From: Taenia hydatigena
Taxonomy: Eukaryota; Platyhelminthes; Cestoda; Cyclophyllidea; Taeniidae
Assembly (NCBI GenBank): GCA_036345935.2
Contig: JADWOT020000010.1
Coordinates: forward strand, 9,527,643-9,591,642
Reading direction: 5' to 3'
Length of the DNA stretch: 64,000 nt
This document shows, in pieces, positions 38,149-47,189 of this stretch. The notes under the pieces were generated by a model that did no database searches, was not told the DNA's origin, and was given only the letters and a program-made list of their open reading frames with translations. Within the stretch, counting starts at the first letter, position 1. Each line of letters opens with the position of its first letter. The position numbers and the translations under genes are program-made.

Positions 38149-38715
38149 ATGGAGAGGATTCCTCAACATGTACGAATCGAGATTTGCAAATACCTTGCTG
38201 CCATGGACATCGTCAATGTGTGTGTGAGGCAATGCCCCACATGAGGTCGGTTCTCAGGTCTCTCACCATCAAAGGCATTTTGCGCAGTTACGTGACACAA
38301 ATGCAGTGGGTGGACGCAAAACTATGCTGTATGCTGTGTTCAACTCGTGCCTTTGTAAGAAGAGAAGATGACCCAGAGTTGAATGCACAATTAGAAGGAA
38401 ATGTTTACTAAGTGCTCTACGATTTTAACAAGAATGTCGTCAATACGCTTCGCGGTGCATAAACCACGTCCTATCTGACTGTGGCAGAATCATTCGATTT
38501 TTAATGCTTGGATGCAGCGCAATTGATTTGGGTCCCAATCATTCCTTTTGGCCTTCTCTCCATTATGTGGCTTATAAGTGTGGGCGATCATTGCTGCATA
38601 ACTAGCCTGATGGACTCGATTTTGTTAATGTAGTGGCCCACTTGACTAACTTTGAGATTCATATCAATCCAGAGAGCATAGAAGCTACAGATTCTTGTTA
38701 TCTTAGGTCCTCCTA
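38149..38715 (+). pseudogene. F-box-like family, copy D (frameshifted, 3' truncated)
   Basis: It starts MERIPQHVRIEICKYLAAMD. A two-base GT insertion in the gtgtgtgtgagg run near 38216-38226 shifts the frame; the other copies have one GT less. A second indel near 38401 and several stops follow. Homology ends at the AGGTCC near 38706, in the middle of the protein, at the junction with an inverted K-type fragment. The same truncation point is found in fragment E at 35390. Confidence 0.75.
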
Positions 38716-38765
38716 GACTTGACCGCTGCTTGTTCTGTCTCTTCCGATGTAACATCCAGGATGAG
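38706..38765. other. Chimeric junction shared with 35336-35397
   Basis: The sequence ggtcctcctagacttgaccg and what follows is the reverse complement of 35336-35397. On the left it adjoins copy D. On the right it meets the inverted 3' flank of copy F (the reverse complement of 38765-38850 resembles 6060-6160). The AGGACC/GGTCCT motif lies exactly at the fusion and occurs in both parent sequences, which is consistent with microhomology-mediated joining. Confidence 0.6.
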
Positions 38766-38852
38766 TTGCAATCATGTGTACCAAAGCAAAGCATAGAATA
38801 GCGCGACTGCGTAAAGAGGCAGGCATTTACTCGAATCACAGTGGAGACATAG

Positions 38853-39851
38853 TCAATAAAATTTTTGTCCTTGACTTCTTCCTGCAGCGCTAGTATTGGC
38901 CATTTGCAACGCTGCCATTTGGAACACCTCATAGAGCCCCACGAACCTTCCACCCCGTTGGTGCAGACGACAAGCCCTCCACCAGTTATAAGGCGTAAGT
39001 CTCGCTGCAGATCTGTCAGACGCTTGCAATGTAATTTTTTCAAGTCTGTGAAGGCTGGATATGAGATAAGCAAAATGGTCACCCCTAGACGTCAAATCTC
39101 TCGTCGCCAACGAAATGGTGTCGAGGATGAAGAGCATTGGAGGGCGAGTCGTCCTATTGGCAGCGTGGTTAGTGATGCCGAAAATAAGGCGCCTTAGTCC
39201 AAGTGGAAGCCCGCACCCAAAGTGGCATTGCAATGCAGAATCAATCATGTACACCACACCATCGAATGAATAGAGGTGAGAAGTCGCGAAGGACCTAAGA
39301 TCACAAGCATCTCTTGCTTCTATGCTTTCGGGATTTATATGAATCCCAAAGTTAGTCAAGTGAGCCACCACTTCAATAAAATCAGGCCCATCAGGGTAGT
39401 TCTGTAGCAATGGGCGTCCGCACTTATGAGTCGCATAAGCGAGGGAGTGTCAGAAAGGATGGAGGAGACCCAAATCCATTACGCAGCACCCAAGCATTAG
39501 AAATCGGATGCTTCTGCCACAATTAGATAGGACATGGTTTATGCACTGCGGAGTGAATTGGCACCATTCTTGGTAGTATTGTAGAGCAGTGAATAGAGCC
39601 CTGCCTTCTGATTGTGCATTCACCTCTGGGTTAGCTTCTCTCTTCACAAAAGCACGAGTTGAATGCAGCATACAACATATTTTTGCGTCTATCCACTGCA
39701 TTCGCCGAACGTAACCGCGCAAAATGCCTTTGATGGTGAGAGACCTGAGAACCGACCTCATGTCGGGCATTGCGTTGCACACATTGGCGATGTCCATGGC
39801 ATCGAGGTATTTGCAAATCTCGATTCGTACATGTTGGGGAATCCTCTCCAT
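38853..39851 (-). pseudogene. F-box-like family, copy F (single nonsense codon)
   Basis: Full length from MERIPQHVRIEICKYLDAMD to the stop at 38855-38853, in one uninterrupted frame of 333 codons except for one TGA at 39452-39450. That codon is number 134, where gene B has Trp134 (TGG). All C-terminal family blocks are present (MIDSALQCHFGCGLP, PYNWWRACRLHQ, LYEVFQMAALQMA). It may be a very recent pseudogene, a polymorphic null allele, or a sequencing error. Recoding at TGA is unlikely without other evidence. Its 44-codon upstream ORF is intact. Confidence 0.75.
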
Positions 39852-39909
39852 AGTGCAGCTCGCAGGTTTACTAAATGAATCTTAACCCCGACTTGTGATT
39901 TATTCGCTA

Positions 39910-40044
39910 TTAGCAGAGTTCGCTCGAGTGAAAAGCATGAATGTGCGCCTGATTCGAGTTAGCCATTGCCGTGAGGCAAGTGTTTGGTCTGGCGAGGCTA
40001 CCGACTGCACGATCAGCCAAGTACACTCCAGCCAAATGCCTCAT
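39910..40044 (-). CDS. 44-codon upstream ORF of copy F
   Basis: It starts MRHLAGVYLADRAVGSLARP and ends HAFHSSELC before TAA. It has the same 135-nt length and 58-nt spacing to the ATG (39851) as in copies A, B and D. Confidence 0.35.
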   Translation of the reverse strand: MRHLAGVYLADRAVGSLARPNTCLTAMANSNQAHIHAFHSSELC

Positions 40045-42599
40045 GCACTTTCGCCATCAACTATATTCCATCAAGGTTGTAATGTTCCCTACTCTACTAT
40101 TCAATGGCACTTACTATTCCATTTGAATTTCCTTTTGCCACATTTCAAAGGGCAGGTTAATCTTCCGTTTCAGACTGTACAGTGGCAATGCAGGGGTTTT
40201 GGTTTGTTTTCCCGTTTTCATCTTCACTCTTACTTTCAGACAACTCAAGTGGCTGCAACACACTTTAGCTTCTCTGCCCATTTTGATGGGTGGGTTAAAT
40301 GCATGATGAAGTGCGACTTAAAACGCCAAATTCTGACAACACGTGGTGCGTGCGTTTTGCACTGTTTAATGTGGAGTGGCCTCGCGGCAAGTAAGAAAAC
40401 CTGCCATCGAAATACTGGATTAGTCTGGGGACAGCACTTGCTTTGATATCAAACATCTCTGTGTCTATGTAAAGCATTTAAGTAGGCTATCTGCAGTTGT
40501 AAAACAAAAATCTACTTTGCTTTTTCCTAATTACCACTGGTGTGCAATTAAATTTGGATTTATTCAACCACAAAGGCTTAATCCCAATAATTGCAGCACT
40601 GGTGTTATGTGAACTGATGTAAGATTGGCGAAGAAACGGCACAAGTTACATAAACTAAATCTGCCATTTTCCCTACCCTATTCATTCTGAGCAACACTTA
40701 ACTTGCTCTAGGTATGTAAGTGCTGTAAGACGTCCTGTGAGGGAATGATGGAAAAGGACTAAGAATGAGTAGACAAGGTCGCTATTGCTGGTTCGCTTGT
40801 CAAGTATAAACAATTTCGCATGACACAAACAATGAATCGTTGCGGCACTGTGAAAAGAATGGATACACTAGTAACAAAATTCTGATGAAAAATGCAGTTG
40901 TCACCATTTCTGCATGATGAAGTTACCGGTTCATGGGCGTTGATTGAACAGATCACACTCGGGAGGCTAAAGAAGATGTCACGTTGCAAAGAAACTATCG
41001 TCCTAAAGTTAAGACATCCGACACACACTCCTGTTGTATCAGTAGACATGAATGCATTTTCTAGACAATCAGGAATGGAAGTAAAGCTCTGTCATTCAAG
41101 CACCAATTCAAGCTGCACTCCTGCCTGGCCCGTTGTGGGCATCGCGTTGGTACATGATGGAGAAATGATCACCCTAAACGGGGGAACAGGGATTGAAACT
41201 CAGTTGAGTGCTGCATGGAAGCACTGGTCAGAAGAGAAGGAAATTCAGCTTCTGATCTAGTGTCAGTGGAGTTCATGTGAGTTGCAACAGGGTTAACACC
41301 GACTACTGGTTGAGCAGTGTGAAGTTCAAGTCGAGTTCACTGTGAGCAATTCGGTGGGGCCGTCCACTCCCTGCATTCTGCGTGTACTAAATTAACAACA
41401 ACTCAAGTGCACGGATTGCCGATTTGGAAGCCCAGAAATTCTTGGATGGATAATATAGAGCCTTCGAATTCTTAATGCGTGTTTTCGTGCCCGTTGCACA
41501 ACCATCAAAACTCATTTGTTCTCGCTGCCCACCTTCGCATCATGCTAACAATCGTAGACGATAAATAAGTTGTCTGATGTTCTGCCAGCACGTTGTATGC
41601 ACGAGTACACGGGAATGTGGTCTGAAAGTACATGGGTTATATTCTAAGATTTCAATGACATGCCCGTTTCGAAATCCGCTGATCTGCCAGCATTAATCAA
41701 ACAACCATACGTGCGTGGGTTTCGTGTTGTACTTGCTGATCCCACTAACTGATTTCTTTCTACAGACTTTCTACAAACCAGCTACTCAATCAGTCGATCC
41801 ACGGCGAATGTTTTTAAGCAAGCACACCTCTCCACCCTTCATGCATTGTGTGGGCACCAGAGCTGCCTTTAAGTTCTGCGAGAACTCAGTGGCTGCCTCA
41901 ATTTCGCTATTCTACTTCCATGGAATAGTAGCGATTCCGCAAACAGCAAATCCTTTTATAATATAGGTGGCGACTGCACCACATTTACTTTTGCGGAACC
42001 GATTACGATTAGATTATGGAGGATAAATGGTCATCTCAAAGTCGTTTAGTCTTCTTGAGCAGCCATAAAGTATGCTTTTGATAGCATTACAGTGGGCTTC
42101 TACATCAAGCTTGTTGCTATTAGTAAACATAATCACAATGTAGTGCCAAACCAAGGCACATTTATGAAGTCGTAGGCCACCTTAATATCAACCTTTTCAT
42201 ACTGTGGTAATGAAACCGCCTTGTGTTGTTAGCAACGTTGTTGATCATTAACACAAGGGGCTAAGAAGTAAACGCAGCTATTGCATAAAGGAGTACCTCT
42301 AAGTATTCTGCCAACTTTTTCGTCTTTTATCTGAATTGTTGACTAGGTCATAAAGCAATGTAGGACAATGCTGTGGCAGCGTGCATAGCTTCGTGTCCAA
42401 AATCAATCCGAATGTTTCGTAACACTGCTGCTGTCATTTAGGATTCTTTGCAAGTTAAACACTGCTTTTCATCGTAAGTATAAGCGTGCGGTGCCAAATG
42501 CAGCGTGTTTTAGTGTGTCCTTGGTAAATGGACATCCAGTGCCTCACAACCGACCACAAAACAGCATTGGATCCTGCAATCCTTTCTTCATTTGACATT

Positions 42600-42715
42600 T
42601 GGTCGAGTTTTCGATTTAAGCTCAGGTCACCATGAGCAATGCAGCAAGTTCGTGGATTAAGATCGTAAAAGACACTTGTAACTGCACATTTGCTGTGCCT
42701 GTGTTTACAAAATTG
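42600..42715. other. Centre of a head-to-head inversion between duplicons F and J
   Basis: The distal landmark occurs inverted at 42580-42520 and direct at 43200-43260. The direct duplicon J can be followed back to about 42715 by its match to 14235. The two units therefore diverge from a spacer of roughly 100-600 bp. Confidence 0.55.
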
Positions 42716-45700
42716 TGCAATAAAACGCAAATGCTTGCAACAATCCATTGGTATGACACCCTGTACGGTTCTCGAACTACTACCTTATAAGTGAAGTCCT
42801 AATTAGATCCATGGACACGAGTCTGTTCTGCCTTCTTTTAGCAGACTTTCTGGACTGGCGTCGACCCCACTCTCGGATCACAAAAGATAGTTAACTAGCT
42901 CAATACCTTCTCATAACGTTTTATGCAGCAGGTGGTAAAACCTTATTCCCTATTTCATTATGTCTACTAGCTTGGAAACATGATGAGATGGCTTACGTAA
43001 GGACCAATTCTGCAAGAACATCGGGTCGTCTTGTAACTGTGACGATGCCTGTAAGAAATAAACAACCTCACAATTCGTCTTGCATACAGTTCCTGTGCTG
43101 GCTTTGATCGCGGCTGCAATATTGTGTCTGCCAACGTCGATCATCCTGGTGCATGATTTGTTCGATGTCCGGATAAAATGGAGAAATGATGGCAGAACAT
43201 AATGATGTTTTGTGGTCGGTTGTGAGGCACTTGACTGTCCATTTACTAAGGGCACAACAAAACACGTTTATATTTACGAAAAAAGTAGTGTTTAACTAAC
43301 GAAGAATCTCAAATGACAGCAGCAGTGTTACGAAACATCTAATTCGTTTTTGGACATGAAGCTATGCATGCTTCTGCAGCATGCCTCACATTGCTTTATG
43401 GCCTAGTCAACTATTCAGATTAAAAGGGCGAAAAAATTGTCAGAATATTTAAAGGTATTCCTCCTTAGCCCCTTGTGCTAATGATCAACACCGTTGCTAA
43501 CAACATTAGGTGGTTTCATTGCCGCAGTATAGGAAGGAGGATATTAAGGTGGCCTACGACTTCATCAGTGTGCCTCAGTTTGACAATACATTTTGATTAT
43601 GTTTACTAGCAACAACAGGCTTGAAGTAGAAGACCACTGTAATGCTGTCAAAAGCATAATTTATGGCTGCTCAAGAAGACAGAAAGACATTCAAGTGACC
43701 ATTTATCTTCCATAATCTGGTTATAATCAGTTCGTCAAATAGTAAATGTGGTGCAGTTGCTGGTTTGCAGCAAGTCTGTGGACAGAGATCAGTTAGTGGT
43801 GTCAGCAAGTACAACACGAAACCCGCGTTAGCATGGTTGTTTGATTAATGCTAGCAGATCAGCGGACATCGAGACGAGCATGTCAATGAAATCTTAGAAT
43901 GGGCATGCTTAAAACCTAAAATGGAATTCTTGATTCATTGTGACCGTTGCCATTCATTGCTATGGGGCAAATATCTACAGAAGGTAGGCAAAATCATGCT
44001 GTATTTCGCTTTCTTCTCGTATGAGAATACTGTACTTCCCGGGGAACCACATTTGTTTTCAAATGCAATTTCGAATTAATATGTGGAACAGAGGTACTCG
44101 CTGGGAGGAAAGACCTATTCGATCCGGTTTAAACCTTCTAGTTGCATTATCACAGAGATGTGTACGCTCCTCCACCTTGAGTCTTTGGCTAGCGAAGTCT
44201 TTACAACGCCTATGCATAACAGCACTGCACTCGCTCCTAATCACTGACATGCATCTTACCTCTCTTCGCCTCTTGAAGAGCATCTGCGCACGGAACTACC
44301 CCGTGTGCAAGTGGTTGCCATGAAATGTGAGCGGATGCTGTCAAGCACTTGGTCCAAATGTCCGAGGAATGTGGCACTCAGCATTCTATTAAATGTAGGT
44401 TAAGTTTATCCGAGATGCATAGTGAAAACCAGTGGTGGCTGAGTAGACGGATTAAAATTCCATTTTAAGTCGCCCTGAATTACGGAGAAAGCTCTTCCTC
44501 AAGTAGCCAACTTTACTCTCAACAACGCTAATTGGCTTGCGTAAAACTAACAAGGTCCTTAAAAAATGTATCGACTCCCTTTATATGTACCTATGCTTAC
44601 ACATCACATATAACTCATGCGCTTTCATACCACATTTCCGTGTACTCGTGCATACAACATGCCGACAGGACATCAGACAACTTATTTATCGTCCTTGATT
44701 GTTGGCATGATGCGAAGGTGGACAGCGAGGACAAATGAGTTGTGATGCCTGTACAACGGGCATTAAAACGCGCATTAAGAATTCAAAGGCTCTACATTAT
44801 CCATCCAAGAATTTTTGGGCTACCATCAGTTCATATAGCACCAGTGCAGTAAACGTTGGAATCAAGCAAATTTCATTGCACTTTGTGGTAATTAGGAAAT
44901 GGCAAATGCTTTCACGAATGCAGATAGCCTACTCAAATGCTTCAAATAAACACAGAGATATTTGACATTAAAGCAAATGTTACCCTCAGATTATCCCAAT
45001 ATTTCGATGGCAGGTTTTCTTCACCTTCCACGATGGCTCACCAGATTACCATCCCCACGCTTATGCCAACGGAGACTAACCCCATCATCTGAATGCACAC
45101 CCCATGCGTTGTCAGAATTTGGCACTTTAAGTCGCACTTCATCATGCATTGTCCCAACAATTCAAAGTGGGCAGAGAAGTTAAAGTGTGTCGCAGCCACT
45201 TGAGTTGTCAGAAGGTAAGAGGAAAATAAAAACAGGAAAACAAACCAAAGCCTCTACATTGCCATCGCACAGTCTGGAACGGAGGATTAACCTACCCTTT
45301 GAAATGTGGCAAAAGAAAATCAAATGGAATAGTAAGTGCCATTGAATAGTAGAGTAGGGAACATTACAGCCTTGATGGAATATAGTTGTTGGCGAAAGTG
45401 CATGAAGCATTTGGCTGGAGTAAACCTGGCAGATTGTGCAGTCGGTGGCCTAGCCAGACCAAACACTTGCCTCACGGCAATGGCTAACTCGAATCAGGCG
45501 CACATTCATACTTTCACTCAAGTGAACTCTGCTAATAGCGAATGCATCACAAGTCGGAATTGGGATCCATTTGGTAAACCTGTGACGTGCACGATGGAGA
45601 GGCTTCCGCAGTATGTACGAATCGAGATTTGCAAATACCTTGATGCCATGGACATCGTCAATGTGTGTGAGGCAGTGCCCAGCATGAAGTCGGTTCTCAG

Positions 45701-47183
45701 GTCTCTTACCATCAAAGGCATTTTGCGCAGTTACGTGGGACAAATGGAGTGGATGGACGCAAATCTTTGTTGTATGATGTATTCCCCTTGTGGCCTTGTA
45801 AGGCGAGAAGATGACCCAGAGTTGAATGCACAAGCAGAAGGAAATGTTTTATTCACTGGTCTACGATACTACCAAGATTTTTCCCAACTCACCCTGCAGC
45901 ACATAAACAATGTTTTATTCAATTGTGGCAGGATCTTTCGATTTTTAATGGTTGGATGCAGCATAATTGATTTGGGTTCCCTTCATCCCCTTTGGCCTTC
46001 TCTCGTTTTAGCGGCTTATAGGTCTGGCCGACCATTACAACTCAACAACCTTGTTGGACCCGATCTTATTGAAATGGTCACTTTCTTGACTAACGTTGAG
46101 ATCTATATCAATCGAGAACACATAGAGGGGAGATTTGATCGCTATCATATATCCTACGAAGTGCCTTATCTTCGTTTATTCGACGGGGTGGTGTACATGA
46201 TAAATTCTGCACGGCAATGTCAGGTTGGGCGCAGACTTCCACCTGGACTAATACGCCTCATTTTCCGCATCACCAACCTCGCTGTTAGACAGGTGACTCG
46301 CCCTCCACTGCTCTTCATCTTGGACATAAAATCGCAAGAGACACAAGATCTTGCCTCTTCGGGTGAGTGCTTTGAGCATCTCATAGCCAGTATTCACAGA
46401 CTCGACAGAATTGCATTGCAAAGGTCTGGCAGAACTGCAGAGAGTCTCCCACCTTATAACTGGTGGAGGGTGTGTCGTCTGCACCAACAGGGTGGATGGC
46501 TTGTGAATCTGTATGAGGCGTTCCAAATGGCTGCGTTGCAAACAGCCAACATCGACGCTGCATGAAGCAGACAAGGACAAAATGTGCCATCGAATCCACC
46601 TCCATTGTGATTCGGGTAAAACCTGAATCCCGCTATTCCACACTTTGCTTTGGTACTTGAGATTGCATTGCTACACTCTGTTCCAGGCTGCATTCCCTTT
46701 CATTACTTATGTATTTCTGTTAAACTTTGACTACCGGCGTGCTAAGATAACTTCCAACCACTTGAGTCTGCATAATTGTGATTAGGTGGGCGAACATTAA
46801 CGAGAGGGTGCTTCTCGTGCTTCCTTTTATGCCAAAACGCGAACGGATTAGGACAGTCTAACTTTTGGCGGCTTTGAGTGAAATGCGTAACCGCAGATAT
46901 AATCCAACCAAACGATTCCTTCTCTGGGATTGCCTAGGGCATTGGTGGTAGATCAATTTGCAACCCAGAGCAGAGTCCTCCATGTGGCTGGTTTTTAAGA
47001 ATGTTTGCTAGATTTGAAGAATGTTTTATTAGTTGGTCAGCTAATCTGGCTCTGCATTTCGACGGCACGATTCCACTGAAGGCGAACAGGGATTCGCAAT
47101 GTCAACACATTGCCCAGCTAATGCATTCAAAGTCTGCCTTTCAGTCGTGGGCAGTTTCGAACGAGAACTTCATCACCTCGTGA
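42715..47183 (+). repeat. Segmental duplicon J (carries intact gene J)
   Basis: It is collinear with 14235-19760, except that a block equivalent to 3540-4300 of copy A is missing near 44820. The match to duplicon B stops sharply after the cgtgagg near 47183. This is the right-hand border of the duplicated region. Confidence 0.8.
45594..46565 (+). CDS. F-box-like family protein, copy J (intact, 323 aa)
   Basis: This is the second intact member. It starts MERLPQYVRIEICKYLDAMD at the ATG shared by the family; the frame ends in TGA at 46563-46565. It has the F-box-like N-terminus (residues about 3-40) and the family blocks LRYYQDFSQL, RFLMVGCSIIDLG, VVYMINSARQC, PYNWWRVCRLHQ and LYEAFQMAALQTA. 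The frame is also open upstream to 45336, because a one-base deletion in the upstream-ORF region removes its stop. An N-terminally extended product (about 390-400 aa) that fuses the two parts is therefore possible. I chose the family ATG because other copies separate the two ORFs. In the first 97 codons I count about 27 amino-acid-changing and 9 silent codon differences from gene B. Confidence 0.7.
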   Translation: MERLPQYVRIEICKYLDAMDIVNVCEAVPSMKSVLRSLTIKGILRSYVGQMEWMDANLCCMMYSPCGLVRREDDPELNAQAEGNVLFTGLRYYQDFSQLTLQHINNVLFNCGRIFRFLMVGCSIIDLGSLHPLWPSLVLAAYRSGRPLQLNNLVGPDLIEMVTFLTNVEIYINREHIEGRFDRYHISYEVPYLRLFDGVVYMINSARQCQVGRRLPPGLIRLIFRITNLAVRQVTRPPLLFILDIKSQETQDLASSGECFEHLIASIHRLDRIALQRSGRTAESLPPYNWWRVCRLHQQGGWLVNLYEAFQMAALQTANIDAA

Positions 47184-47189
47184 GGTCCG

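Larger units (their letters stand above)
37610..38715 (+). repeat. Partial duplicon D
   Basis: It begins at about 37610 within the gene-proximal upstream flank (compare 4570 and 45060) and ends inside the gene at the chimeric junction near 38706-38765. It faces duplicon F tail to tail. Confidence 0.75.
38765..42600 (-). repeat. Segmental duplicon F (inverted)
   Basis: Read leftward from about 42600 this follows the order of duplicon A: the distal landmark (42580-42520), the tract 42440-41640, 41640-40750, the gene-proximal flank 40490-39852, the gene, and a 3' flank ending near 38765. A block equivalent to 2650-3300 of copy A is missing at about 41640. Confidence 0.75.

Noticed and set aside
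39450..39452. In-frame TGA of copy F as selenocysteine or stop-codon readthrough
   Set aside because: The aligned residue is Trp, not Cys. No SECIS-like hairpin was recognised, and other copies decay by ordinary mutations.
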